A stretch of DNA of 64,000 nt from Paraburkholderia heleia NBRC 101817. GTDB taxonomy: Bacteria > Pseudomonadota > Gammaproteobacteria > Burkholderiales > Burkholderiaceae. The translations under genes and the position numbers were made by a program. The first letter of the stretch is position 1. Every line of letters begins with the position of its first letter. Location of the stretch: contig NZ_BBJH01000020.1 in NCBI RefSeq assembly GCF_000739775.1, positions 1-64,000 on the forward strand, written 5' to 3'. A model generated the notes under the pieces. The model did not search any database. It was given only the letters and a program-made list of their open reading frames with translations, and was not told where the DNA came from. Of the stretch, positions 17,937-26,901 are shown in pieces.

Positions 17937-18246
17937 GCGCAGCGAGACTCGCACGCATTCCCGCCATATCAGCCGCGAACGGGGAAAGTCCCGAGCGGGA
18001 GGACGCGCCCAACCCGCTGGCCGGCAAAGCTTCCGATATGCGAGGGCGCTCGCCCTCAACGCCAGCCGAGGCTATTTCTGATCGCTACCGTGCGCGGCCC
18101 AACGGTTTTCCACTGGCGTGCCGTTATAACGGGAAGTGAATGCAGGCGCGTCAGGGGAACGGGTAGTGATGTCGGCTGGAAGGCCGGCGGCGCCGCATTA
18201 GAAGGGAATTAACCTGTGCCCGGCACCTCGGCAACGGGGGGGTGAA
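17937..18246. other. Gap between tag and the glycine-rich gene
   Basis: About 310 bases without a supported gene. The only structure noticed is a small perfect hairpin at 18042-18057 with no U-tract. Confidence 0.4.
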
Positions 18247-18705
18247 ATGAAAAACGTTCACTTCCTGAGTCATCAGGAGATCTTCGACCGCGCGGTGGCC
18301 CATCTCTTTGGCCAGGGGCGCGCGGCACTCCTTCCACGCGGCGGCGGCGCCTACCGGGGCGGCGGCTGTGGGGGCGGCTACGGCAGCGCACACAGCTACG
18401 GCGGATGCCCAGTCGGCAACTTTATCCGGCCACGCGACTATACGAGCGCCATGGAAGGCATACCCGTGCGCTACCTCGGCCGTAACGAAAACGACGTGCC
18501 GCTCTATATGGACGTGGGCGTCGCCGCGCTGAAAAAGGCACTACTGCGCGCCCATATCAACATCTACGATCCCGCGACGATCAATTTGTTGAGTTGCCTG
18601 CAGAACGTGCACGACGTGTTTGGCGTATGGGAATGGCGCGAACGCCTTTGCTCGATTGCGGCGCAGTTCGGGTTGTCGCCCGAGCAGCTGAAAGACGCCG
18701 CCTGA
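18247..18705 (+). CDS. Unknown protein with a glycine-rich segment
   Basis: The product has 152 residues and I do not recognise the family. Residues 1-25 look helical (SHQEIFDRAVAHLF). Residues 31-55 are a Gly/Tyr/Cys-rich stretch with a GGGCGGGYG core. The C-terminal 90 residues look like a folded domain, with IPVRYLGRNENDVPLYMDV and a helical NLLSCLQNVHDVFGVWEW. There is no signal peptide or membrane helix. A purine-rich GGGGGGGTGAA lies just before the ATG. Codon use matches the neighbours. It may form part of a post-translationally modified or metal-binding system, but nothing here proves it. Confidence 0.75.
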   Translation: MKNVHFLSHQEIFDRAVAHLFGQGRAALLPRGGGAYRGGGCGGGYGSAHSYGGCPVGNFIRPRDYTSAMEGIPVRYLGRNENDVPLYMDVGVAALKKALLRAHINIYDPATINLLSCLQNVHDVFGVWEWRERLCSIAAQFGLSPEQLKDAA

Positions 18706-18771
18706 AACTGACCGGTACGCAGGTGCTACGCGCAAACACGGGCAAGCGCGCACCAGCACACACAAACGCAA

Positions 18772-18808
18772 ACGGCGGCGCAGCTTCTTGCGAAGCATGC
18801 GCCGCCGT
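18772..18808 (-). terminator. Intrinsic terminator after rpsU
   Basis: The 11-bp arms ACGGCGGCGCA (18772-18782) and TGCGCCGCCGT (18798-18808) enclose a second hairpin, GCTTC-TTGC-GAAGC. The sequence after the stem on the minus strand is T-rich but interrupted. It lies about 30 bases beyond the rpsU stop. Confidence 0.7.
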
Positions 18809-18836
18809 CAGACGGAACACCGAAAAGCGAAAAAGC

Positions 18837-19049
18837 TTAGTGGAGCTTCTTCGGCAGCATCTGGCTGCGCAGGCGCTTGTGCAGGCGCTTCACAGCAGCT
18901 GCCTTCTTGCGCTTGCGAACTGCCGTCGGCTTTTCGTAAGCTTGACGCTCACGCAGCTCGGCGATCAGGCCGTTTTTTTCGATTGCGCGGCGGAAGCGGC
19001 GAATCGCCACTTCGAACGGCTCGTTTTCCTTCAGAAGAATCGTCGTCAT
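18837..19049 (-). CDS. rpsU: 30S ribosomal protein bS21
   Basis: Small-subunit protein of 70 residues, very basic and starting MTTILLKENEPFEVAIRRFR, as in S21 proteins. The C-terminal half is Lys/Arg-rich (VRKRKKAAAVKRLHKRL). It stands alone here, not in the enteric rpsU-dnaG-rpoD operon. Burkholderia genomes commonly carry more than one rpsU copy (general knowledge). The remaining part of the primase operon is not in this window. Confidence 0.97.
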   Translation of the reverse strand: MTTILLKENEPFEVAIRRFRRAIEKNGLIAELRERQAYEKPTAVRKRKKAAAVKRLHKRLRSQMLPKKLH

Positions 19050-19435
19050 GTATTTCCTAACTCAAATCGCTTAATACGGTTCAAATGCGCGAGCGTCGAA
19101 GCCGCTCACGCGCCGGCCCTCCGGTCGTTCGCCACATTGGGGCTGAACGAGAGGCAAGGCGGCCACGGAGGCCGGAAAAGAGAAGTAGGGGGTTCACAGC
19201 GGAACGCGATCAGGTCGACCTTGCTGCAACACACCTGACCGCCGGTTTGCGGCCGCCAACAGTAACGAACACGGCAACAAAACAGGCAAAGATCTCAATT
19301 CACTCCTAATGATATCAGGAAAAGATCCGCCCGACCAGGGTTTCTTGATTCTAGTCAGTCACTTGCGCGGCGTGTCACAGCCGCCGCGCAAGCCCCGTCA
19401 ATCAGGACACCTGGGTAAATGCCGTTTCCTGCTGG
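19050..19435. other. Gap between rpsU and the aldo/keto reductase gene
   Basis: About 386 bases upstream of rpsU and downstream of the aldo/keto reductase. I see no gene and no convincing promoter or terminator. The part from about 19290 to 19360 is relatively AT-rich and is the likeliest place for the rpsU promoter. Confidence 0.4.
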
Positions 19436-20377
19436 TCAGGCGCTCGCATCATTGAGCGCCTGAACGTCGGCCGGATCGAGTTTCAGCCGCACCGCCGCCG
19501 CAAGGCTCTCTAGCTGATCCAGAGAAGTCGCGCTCGCGATCGGCGCGGTAATGCTCGGGCGCGCGATCAGCCACGCCAGCGCAACGGCCGCGAGCGTGCT
19601 GCCGTGACGTTCGGCCACGTAGTCGAGCGCCGCAAGGATGCGGATGCCGCGGTGATCGAGGTACTTCTCGACGCGTGAACCGCGCGTGCTCTTCGCGAGA
19701 TCCTCGCGCGAACGGTACTTGCCCGAGAGAAAGCCGCTCGCAAGGCTGTAATAGGGCACGACCGCGAGCTTCTGCGCCATGGCCACCGGTTCGAGATCGG
19801 CCTCGTAGCGGGCGCGGTCGTACAGATTGTATTCGGGCTGGATGATCTGGTACGCGGGCAGGCCGGCGTGCTTCGAAACCGCGAGCGCCTCCTCGACGCG
19901 CGCGCCCGTGTAGTTCGATGCGCCGATCACGCGCACCTTGCCGGCCTCGATCAGTCGCTGGTACGCGCCGAGCGTTTCCTCGAGCGGGACTTTCTGGTCG
20001 TCCTCGTGCGAGAAGTACACGTCGATGTAATCGGTCTGCAGACGACGCAGCGAATCTTCCACGGCAGCCGCGATGTTGGCGGCGGAAAGCCCCGGGCGGC
20101 GTGCGTCTTTTGCGACCTTCGTTGCGATCACCACCTTGTCGCGCTTGCCGCTCTTCGCGATCCATTTGCCGATGATCGTCTCCGATTCGCCGCCCTGGTT
20201 GCCGGGCACCCATGCGGAGTACACGTCGGCGGTGTCGATGAAGTTGAGGCCCGCGTCGGTGAAGGCATCGAGAATCGAGAACGAGGTGGCTTCATCAGCG
20301 GTCCAGCCGAAAACATTGCCGCCGAACATGAGCGGGGCGACCTGCAACGAGGATGTGCCGATCCTGCGTAGTTCCAT
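19436..20377 (-). CDS. Aldo/keto reductase
   Basis: NADPH-dependent oxidoreductase with a TIM barrel, 313 residues. The catalytic tetrad is visible: Asp and Tyr in FIDTADVYSAW, Lys in VVIATKV and His in YFSHEDD. The cofactor region SNYTGARVEEAL and the C-terminal ITAPIASATSLDQL are typical of the AKR11/12-like YajO/YghZ group. The start at 20377 has GGAGG a few bases upstream. The physiological substrate is unknown. Confidence 0.92.
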   Translation of the reverse strand: MELRRIGTSSLQVAPLMFGGNVFGWTADEATSFSILDAFTDAGLNFIDTADVYSAWVPGNQGGESETIIGKWIAKSGKRDKVVIATKVAKDARRPGLSAANIAAAVEDSLRRLQTDYIDVYFSHEDDQKVPLEETLGAYQRLIEAGKVRVIGASNYTGARVEEALAVSKHAGLPAYQIIQPEYNLYDRARYEADLEPVAMAQKLAVVPYYSLASGFLSGKYRSREDLAKSTRGSRVEKYLDHRGIRILAALDYVAERHGSTLAAVALAWLIARPSITAPIASATSLDQLESLAAAVRLKLDPADVQALNDASA

Positions 20378-20631
20378 GGGGCCTCCAGAAAAAGGGCGAA
20401 CGGGGAACCGCTGAGCATACGCCGCCTCGCGGCGCGCTGCAGCCGGCACGGGCGCGCGGCCGCGGACGTGCTCTGACGGCGCTGCGCTAAACCACGCGCG
20501 ATACCTGCCGTAAACACGCTTGCAAACTGCATTACGCAGTCGTAGGTGCGGGAAGGAGCGGCAAGCACACCGCAGCGCGACAGAATTTTTATGCGCTGCG
20601 CAATTGAGGTCTCGATTGTCTGTGCTTCCCC

Positions 20632-20658
20632 TCAAGTTTTTCTTACCCACGCCGACAA
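20632..20658 (+). promoter_or_regulatory. Sigma-28 (FliA) type promoter of fliC
   Basis: TCAAGTTT at 20632-20639, 11 bases, GCCGACAA at 20651-20658. This matches the sigma-28 consensus with one mismatch in each half and exact spacing. Transcription would begin near 20665, leaving a leader of about 84 bases before the fliC ATG. Confidence 0.85.
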
Positions 20659-20718
20659 CCTTCACTGAGGCGGCCAGCAATGAAAGATTGCACCCGCCGC
20701 GGCCATAGTGGCTTGTAA

Positions 20719-20741
20719 CGGGCTTTCAGCCCGCTTAGGAG
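20719..20741 (+). promoter_or_regulatory. fliC leader hairpin and ribosome binding site
   Basis: A six-base-pair hairpin, CGGGCT-TTC-AGCCCG (20719-20733), lies three bases before the strong ribosome site AGGAG (20737-20741). It may affect translation or mRNA stability of flagellin. No effect is proven. Confidence 0.5.
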
Positions 20742-20748
20742 AATTTCC

Positions 20749-21924
20749 ATGCTCGGAATTAACAGCAACATCAACTCGCTCGTCGCGCAACAGAACCTGA
20801 CGGGCTCGGGCAGCGCGCTGTCGCAAGCGATCACGCGCCTGTCGTCGGGTAAGCGCATCAACAGCGCAGCTGACGATGCAGCAGGCCTCGCGATCTCGAA
20901 CATCATGCAGACCCAGATCAACGGTCTGAATCAAGGTGTGTCGAACTCGAACGATGGCGTTTCGCTGGTTCAAACGGCATCGAGCGGCCTCTCGTCGCTG
21001 ACGAGCAGCCTGCAGCGTATCCGCCAGCTGGCCACGCAAGCGGCCAACGGCTCGATGACCGCAGACGACCGCGCGGCACTGCAGCAGGAAGTCAACCAGC
21101 AAGTTTCGGAAATCAACCGTATCGCGTCGCAAACGACGTACAACGGCATGAACGTGCTGAACGGTTCGCTCGGTAACGTGTCGTTCCAGGTTGGCGCGAA
21201 CGTCGGTCAAACGATCAGCCTGAGCCTGACGCAAAACATGTCCGCCGCTTCGATCGGCAGCGGCGTGCCGCAAGCTGGCCAGACGCTCGGCACGTTCAGC
21301 GGCCTGAGCCTGAGCTCGGCTGGTGCAACCGCCGCGGCCGGGGCGGGAACCATCACCTCGATCAACGTTGTCTCCGACGGCAGCGGCGGCTTCACGTTCA
21401 CGGACCAGAACAACCAGGCAATCAATAGCACCGCAGTCAGCGCCGTGTTCGGCGCCGGAGTCACCGCCGACGCCAACGGCAACGGCGTCATTCTGGGCTC
21501 GGGCACCGCGGTCGCGCTCAGTTCCACCACCGTCATCGCGGATGCTGGCTCGGCCGGCTCGGCTGCTGCCACCGCTGTGGCGTCCCAGATCAAGGCCTAC
21601 AACTCGCCGACGGATGTCGCAAACGTCGACATCAGCACGGCAAGCGGCGCAAGCATGGCCATGGAGTCGATCGACAACGCGCTGAACACCCTGAACAACC
21701 TGCAAGCAACGCTCGGCGCAGCACAGAACCGCTTCACGGCAATCGGCACGACGCAGCAAGCCCAGTCGACCGACCTGTCGACCGCCCAGTCGTCGATCCA
21801 GGACGCCAACTTCGCGGAAGAAACGGCGAACCTCTCGAAGGCGCAAGTGCTGCAGCAAGCGGGTATCTCGGTGCTCGCACAAGCTAACTCGCAGCCGCAG
21901 CAGATCCTGAAGCTCCTCCAGTAA
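20749..21924 (+). CDS. fliC: Flagellin, filament subunit
   Basis: Main filament protein of 391 residues, exported by the flagellar type III system. The N-terminal D0/D1 helices start MLGINSNINSLVAQQNL and include RLSSGKRINSAADDAAGLAI. The C-terminal D1/D0 helices end with QANSQPQQILKLLQ. The central surface domain (about 145-300) is rich in Ser, Thr, Ala and Gly, which makes it a good target for O-glycosylation. It is expressed from a sigma-28 site and followed by a terminator. A TPR/OGT gene and sugar-modifying genes lie downstream of fliD-fliT. Glycosylation itself is inference. Confidence 0.98.
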   Translation: MLGINSNINSLVAQQNLTGSGSALSQAITRLSSGKRINSAADDAAGLAISNIMQTQINGLNQGVSNSNDGVSLVQTASSGLSSLTSSLQRIRQLATQAANGSMTADDRAALQQEVNQQVSEINRIASQTTYNGMNVLNGSLGNVSFQVGANVGQTISLSLTQNMSAASIGSGVPQAGQTLGTFSGLSLSSAGATAAAGAGTITSINVVSDGSGGFTFTDQNNQAINSTAVSAVFGAGVTADANGNGVILGSGTAVALSSTTVIADAGSAGSAAATAVASQIKAYNSPTDVANVDISTASGASMAMESIDNALNTLNNLQATLGAAQNRFTAIGTTQQAQSTDLSTAQSSIQDANFAEETANLSKAQVLQQAGISVLAQANSQPQQILKLLQ

Positions 21925-21985
21925 TACGAGCTTCTCTAGCCCAAGCGTTGCGTGCCCGGCCGCCATACCCGTGAGCGCAACGCAA

Positions 21986-22019
21986 GCCAATCGGGAGGAT
22001 CGCCTCCCGATTGGCGTTT
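21986..22019 (+). terminator. Intrinsic terminator after fliC
   Basis: A perfect 13-bp stem: GCCAATCGGGAGG at 21986-21998, loop ATCG, complement at 22003-22015, then GTTT. It lies about 60 bases after the fliC stop and separates fliC from fliD. Confidence 0.85.
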
Positions 22020-22069
22020 CCCAAAGCTGAATCGATTCACACTGCAACGCCGACGCACGGAGCCCCTTC

Positions 22070-23653
22070 ATGTCCACCGTATCCAGCTCGACAGCCAGCA
22101 CGATTGCAAGTAGCGTCGCCGCTACGACTGCAGCGAGCAATGCCGCTTTGCAGCAAGCCGCTCAGTCGATCGTCAGCGGTTCGACCGGCAACACGTCGAT
22201 GGACGTGAATTCGCTCGTCACGGCGCTCGTCAACGCCAAGATCGCCGGCCAGGCCGCCACGATCAGTGCCGAACAGACGCAGGACAACACCGAAATCTCC
22301 GCGTACGGCGCGCTTTCCGCCGCGCTTTCCGCACTTCAGGCAGGCCTCTCGCCGCTCTCGGACGGCACGACCCTCAATGCGTTCAGCACGACGATGAGCG
22401 GCACGGGCATTACGGCCTCCGCGGGCAGCGGCGCGGCGGCAGGCACGTATTCGCTCGACGTCAAGCAGGTAGCGCAGGCTCAGGTGCTCACTTCGACGGG
22501 CTACGGCGCCACCACTGCGCTCGTCGGATCAGGGGGGGCGGCCACGATGACGCTTACCGTCAACGGCGCCAGCACCACGATTTCGCTTAATAACTCCAAC
22601 AGCACCGTCGCAGGCATTGCGTCGGCGATCAACTCGGCGACCAACAATCCGGGCGTGACGGCAACGGTCGTCAACGGCGCCGACGGCGCGCACCTCGTGC
22701 TGCACTCGACGTCGACCGGTTCGCAGAACGGCATCAGCATCGCCATCAGCGATTCGAATTCTAGCGACGCAGTGAACAACCTCGCCGTGACGACTACATC
22801 AGGTACGGCGATCACGAGCTCGAGCGCGACTTCCGCGAACCTCACCGCCAACCAGTCGACGATCTCCAGCACGACCAACTGGACACAGTCCACGGCCGCA
22901 CAGGACGCCTATTTCACGATCGACGGCACCGGTGCCACCAGTTCGACGAACACCGTGACTTCCGCATTGTCGGGCGTCACGCTGAACCTCACCGCAGCGG
23001 CCGTCGACACGTCGAGCACGGGCAGCGGGGCACAAACCCTCACGGTTTCGCAGAACACGAGCGCCGAATCCAGCGCGATCAACAATTTCGTCACGCTGTA
23101 CAACACGCTCGTGACGACGATGGCCACGCTCACGTCGTTCAGCTCGACCTCGACGTCGCAAGGCGTGCTGCTCGGCGACTCGACGCTGAACATGATTCAG
23201 AACCAGCTCGCGACGATCGTGGCAACGGGCGTGAAGAGCGGCAACACCACGACGAGCCTTGCTTCGATCGGCGTCACGCTGAATTCCGACGGCTCGCTTT
23301 CGGTCGACAATGATACGCTGAACACGGCACTGCAGAATAATCAGTCGACCGTAGCGGCGCTGTTCAATTCGACCAACGGCGTGGCCGCGCAGTTGAACAA
23401 CAACATCACGAGCTATACGTCGAGCACGGGCGTCATCACGACGCGGACCAACGCGATCCAGACCGACCTGACAAACCTTTCGACGCAGCAATCGAATCTC
23501 GCCGATTACCAGTCGCAGCTCACCAGCATGTACACCGCACAGTTCACCGCGCTCAACACGCTGATGGCGACGATGAACAGCAACCAGCAGTACCTCACGC
23601 AGCTCTTCGGCGGCACCAACAGCGCAGGCGCGCTGGCCACCAACAAGAGCTGA
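22070..23653 (+). CDS. fliD: FliD, flagellar filament cap (hook-associated protein 2)
   Basis: Capping protein that folds flagellin at the filament tip, 527 residues. After a disordered Ser/Ala/Thr-rich start of about 40 residues, the conserved N-terminal domain begins MDVNSLVTALVNAKI. The middle is Ser/Thr-rich. The C-terminal helical domain includes SSAINNFVTLYNTLVTTMA and ends with LNTLMATMNSNQQYLTQLFG. It is the first gene after fliC and is followed 24 bases later by fliT. No clear sigma-28 site was found in the short gap before it. Confidence 0.95.
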   Translation: MSTVSSSTASTIASSVAATTAASNAALQQAAQSIVSGSTGNTSMDVNSLVTALVNAKIAGQAATISAEQTQDNTEISAYGALSAALSALQAGLSPLSDGTTLNAFSTTMSGTGITASAGSGAAAGTYSLDVKQVAQAQVLTSTGYGATTALVGSGGAATMTLTVNGASTTISLNNSNSTVAGIASAINSATNNPGVTATVVNGADGAHLVLHSTSTGSQNGISIAISDSNSSDAVNNLAVTTTSGTAITSSSATSANLTANQSTISSTTNWTQSTAAQDAYFTIDGTGATSSTNTVTSALSGVTLNLTAAAVDTSSTGSGAQTLTVSQNTSAESSAINNFVTLYNTLVTTMATLTSFSSTSTSQGVLLGDSTLNMIQNQLATIVATGVKSGNTTTSLASIGVTLNSDGSLSVDNDTLNTALQNNQSTVAALFNSTNGVAAQLNNNITSYTSSTGVITTRTNAIQTDLTNLSTQQSNLADYQSQLTSMYTAQFTALNTLMATMNSNQQYLTQLFGGTNSAGALATNKS

Positions 23654-23676
23654 GCGCATCCAGCAGGAGAGACGAC

Positions 23677-23976
23677 ATGGAATTCGCAGCGCCCATCGAT
23701 CGCATCTGGCAGATCACGAAGGACATCGAGCAGGCGGCAGCCGTTGGCGAATGGGAAAAGGCGGCCGAGCTTGCAGACGAGCGCTCTCCCCTTCTCATGT
23801 CGCTCTCAGCGAAGCAAACGGGCGCCGCGCTCGACGTGCTCAGGCAGGTTCACGCCATCGATGCGCGCGTCGCCGCAGCGGCAGAGTCGGCACAAAACAC
23901 GCTCGGCGCCGAGTACCGGACGGCCATGCAGGCAACGCGCAACGTGAACCAGTATCAGCGCGTTGCGCAGTTCTGA
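23677..23976 (+). CDS. fliT: FliT-like flagellar export chaperone
   Basis: Small helical protein of 99 residues, directly after fliD with a good ribosome site (GGAGA before 23677). FliT chaperones FliD and in enterics also restrains FlhDC. The product is Ala/Glu-rich and all-helical (IWQITKDIEQAAAVGEWEKAAELADER), consistent with FliT. The family diverges strongly, so the call rests on position, length and predicted fold. Confidence 0.8.
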   Translation: MEFAAPIDRIWQITKDIEQAAAVGEWEKAAELADERSPLLMSLSAKQTGAALDVLRQVHAIDARVAAAAESAQNTLGAEYRTAMQATRNVNQYQRVAQF

Positions 23977-24048
23977 AGTTCGGGCTTCGCAAAGCTTTAC
24001 GAAATAACAACCAACCAATGCACCATCGGGGTGCATATGCGTACCTCG

Positions 24049-24074
24049 GCCCGCCTCGTGCGGGCTTTTCTTTT
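24049..24074 (+). terminator. Intrinsic terminator after fliD-fliT
   Basis: GCCCGC (24049-24054), loop CTCGT, GCGGGC (24060-24065), followed by TTTTCTTTT. It closes the fliDT unit and implies separate transcription of the downstream glycosyltransferase gene. Confidence 0.85.
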
Positions 24075-24252
24075 GGGCACCGTCTTCGCTCGCGTTCGGC
24101 CGCGATGTCCGGCCACCCCGCCCCCATCTCCGCCCCTCGCTTACCCCATCGAATTGGCGGGCGTTTTGACGTCAACTCGGCAATTCGTCCCGAGTGAGCG
24201 CCCTCGATAATTGGCCTACTTTCGTTACTTGCGGCGCAAGCACGCCTTCGTC

Positions 24253-26646
24253 ATGACCGCTTTCCTCCCCTCGACCGAACCCACCGCGCTCGCCCCCCAA
24301 TCGCAAATGCGGAGCGACATCCAGCTCGTCATGGAAGCCGGGATCGAACATCATCGCAAGCAGGAATACGACGAAGCCGAAGCGCTCTACAGCATCGTGC
24401 TGGAGGCGGATCGCGATCACGTCGACGCCAATTACCACATCGGCGTGCTGTATATGCAGACGGACCGGCCGGCCGAGGCCGTGCCGCACTTCGAAGCGGT
24501 GCTCGGCCATACGCCGAACTTCGCGCAACTCTGGGTCTACTACTTCAACGCCCTCACCGCGAGCAACCAGTTCGAAGCCGCGCGGATGGCACTCGACCTG
24601 GCGCGGCAAGGCGGCGTTCCCGCAGACGCCGTCGATACGTTGCGCGCTCGTCTGCCTCAGCGTGACGCCCTAGCAGCGCCAGAGCCCTCGCTTGGGGTGT
24701 CGCCCGCCGCCGCCACAACCGAAGATAAGCCGAAGCTGGACGCGCCAGACACGCCTGCAGCGAAATTCGACCCGCGCCGCGCAAGCGCGACAGAGTTGCG
24801 CAAGTTTTCAGATCTCTTCAACGGCGGAAAAACCGAAGCAGCGTTGAAAGTTGCCCGTCGCTTGGCGAAGCAAAACCCGTCGCACGGCGAATGCTGGACT
24901 ATCCTCACGCACGCCTTGCGGCGCGCGGGCGAGTATGCGGAGTCCGTGGCGTCGGCCGAGCGGGCCGCCGCCCTGCTGCCTGACAATCTCCTCGCACAGA
25001 TCATGCTGGCTGACGCGCTATATGTCACGCGCCAGTCCCAGCGAACCGTAGCCCACTGCCGCCAAGCACTCGAAAAGCATCCCGAGAGTGCAGCACTGCA
25101 TCGCACAATGGGTGCCGCCCTGCTGACAATGGGCCGAGCCGGCGAGGGCATCCTCCAGATACGCCGCGCCGTGGAACTGGCACCAGATGACGCTCTCGAA
25201 CTCGACGCGCTTGCAAATGCGCTGACCGAAGATGGCCAGTACGATGAGGCGCAACGTGCCTTTCGCAAGGCACTCGCACTCGCGCCAATGCAGGCGGCAA
25301 CGCACAGCAACCTGCTGTTCTGCCTGATGCACCAGACCGATCTCGATGCCGCAAGCGCATTCGCAGAGTTCAGCGAATTCGGGAAACGCCAGGAACCCCC
25401 CCTGCGTGCGCAGCGTTCGGAGTACACCAATGTTCGTAATCCGGCGCGGCGTCTGCGGATCGGCTTCGTTTCGGGCGACCTGATCAATCACCCGGTCGCC
25501 TATTTCTTCCAGTCGATCATCGAGCATCTGGCGCGCGACACAAGCCTGTCGCTGCACGTCTATTCGAATTACGTGGTCACCGACGCTTTCACGAAGCAGA
25601 TCCGGGAGCACGCGCACGGGTGGCACGCAATCTTCGGCATGACCGACGCCGCCGTCGCGCGGAAAATCCGCGATGATGGCATCGATATCCTGATCGACCT
25701 GTCCGGCCATACCGGCCGCAATCGTCTCGTGGCCTTCGCGCACAAGCCCGCGCCCGTCCAGGTAAGCTGGATCGGCAATCCGGCCACGACCGGCCTGACG
25801 TCCATTGACTATTACATCTCGGACCGATTTGTCACACCGCTCGAGCAGTTCGCCAGCCGTTTCACGGAAAAGCTCGTGTTCCTGCCAGCTCTCGCGCCAT
25901 TCAAGCCGAACGAACAGGCGCCGGCCGTGAACGAGCTGCCTGCCTTGAAAAACGGCTTCGTGACGTTTGGCAGCTTCAGTCGCCTGGTTAAGGTCGGGCC
26001 GGAAGTCGTGGCGCTCTGGGCACACGTGCTTCGCGAGATACCGAATTCGCGCATGCTCATCGGCGCAATCACGTCGATCGAACAAATGAACAGAGTGGCC
26101 AAGCTGTTCGAAAGCGAAGGCACCGACGTGAGCCGCATCAGCTTCATGCAGCGCAAGGGTACCGATGTCTATTTGCAACAGCACCAGCAGGTTGATGTCT
26201 GTCTCGACGCGTTCCCATTCGCCGGGTCGACCACGACCATGCACGCCCTGTGGATGGGCGTGCCCACGGTGACCTTGCCCGGTGTTTCGATGGCAAGCCG
26301 TGGCAGCACGGGGTGGCTCTCGCACCTCGGGCTCGACGAGGCGTTCGTCGCGAGCGACAAGGACGACTTCGTAAGTAAGTGCGTCGCCCTAGCCAACGAC
26401 CTCGACGCGCTCGCGACGGTACGCCGCGAACTGCGCGAGCACTGCAAACAATCGCCCATCATCAGCGCAAGCATGATCGCCAACGCCGCGTCGCGTGCGC
26501 TGCGCACCATGTGGCAGCGCTGGTGCGACGGGCTTGCGCCTGAGCATTTCGAGGTCGAGGCCAACGCCGCGCCCGCTGCCGTGAACGACCCGGTAAACAT
26601 GTTGCCAGAGCAGTGCGCCACACTAAACGTTACGAACTCCGGCTAA
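24253..26646 (+). CDS. TPR/OGT-type glycosyltransferase, probable flagellin glycosyltransferase
   Basis: Predicted soluble transferase of 797 residues, with helical TPR repeats at about 23-120 and 180-360 split by a Pro/Ala linker. It is followed by a GT41 (O-GlcNAc-transferase-like) catalytic domain at about 398-770. Within it, NHPVAYFF carries His413, aligned with the His in the NHP of human OGT, and LIDLSGHTGRNRL and SWIGNPATTGLTSIDYY are hallmark blocks. TPRs would bind the protein substrate. Proximity to fliC, fliD and fliT suggests flagellin. The ATG at 24253 is preferred over a TTG at 24211; neither has a strong ribosome site. Composition is closer to the flanks than that of the next seven genes. 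Donor sugar unknown. Confidence 0.88.
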   Translation: MTAFLPSTEPTALAPQSQMRSDIQLVMEAGIEHHRKQEYDEAEALYSIVLEADRDHVDANYHIGVLYMQTDRPAEAVPHFEAVLGHTPNFAQLWVYYFNALTASNQFEAARMALDLARQGGVPADAVDTLRARLPQRDALAAPEPSLGVSPAAATTEDKPKLDAPDTPAAKFDPRRASATELRKFSDLFNGGKTEAALKVARRLAKQNPSHGECWTILTHALRRAGEYAESVASAERAAALLPDNLLAQIMLADALYVTRQSQRTVAHCRQALEKHPESAALHRTMGAALLTMGRAGEGILQIRRAVELAPDDALELDALANALTEDGQYDEAQRAFRKALALAPMQAATHSNLLFCLMHQTDLDAASAFAEFSEFGKRQEPPLRAQRSEYTNVRNPARRLRIGFVSGDLINHPVAYFFQSIIEHLARDTSLSLHVYSNYVVTDAFTKQIREHAHGWHAIFGMTDAAVARKIRDDGIDILIDLSGHTGRNRLVAFAHKPAPVQVSWIGNPATTGLTSIDYYISDRFVTPLEQFASRFTEKLVFLPALAPFKPNEQAPAVNELPALKNGFVTFGSFSRLVKVGPEVVALWAHVLREIPNSRMLIGAITSIEQMNRVAKLFESEGTDVSRISFMQRKGTDVYLQQHQQVDVCLDAFPFAGSTTTMHALWMGVPTVTLPGVSMASRGSTGWLSHLGLDEAFVASDKDDFVSKCVALANDLDALATVRRELREHCKQSPIISASMIANAASRALRTMWQRWCDGLAPEHFEVEANAAPAAVNDPVNMLPEQCATLNVTNSG

Positions 26647-26901
26647 CGCAGCGGGCTTGGCGAATGCGTATCGTACCGTCGCATCAGCAAACACTTGATC
26701 CACCTTGGCTACTGCCAGTGCCTGCTGACGAGCGCAACCAACTGCATGCTAACCAATTTTGGCGAGCACGTTGGCAACGTGAGCCACGATGCCATCAACC
26801 GATTTTTGCCACGGGAGTACATGACGACTCGTCCGGCAGAAAGCCAAGCGCCTTTAGCGACCTTTTGATTGACACATGCCTTCCTGGCAAAGTAGAAACT
26901 C
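26647..26901. other. Left boundary of the low-GC cluster
   Basis: About 255 bases without a supported gene, where composition falls from the high-GC pattern to the lower-GC pattern of the glycosylation cluster. I found no attachment-site copy of the tRNA-Arg 3' end here. Confidence 0.4.
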
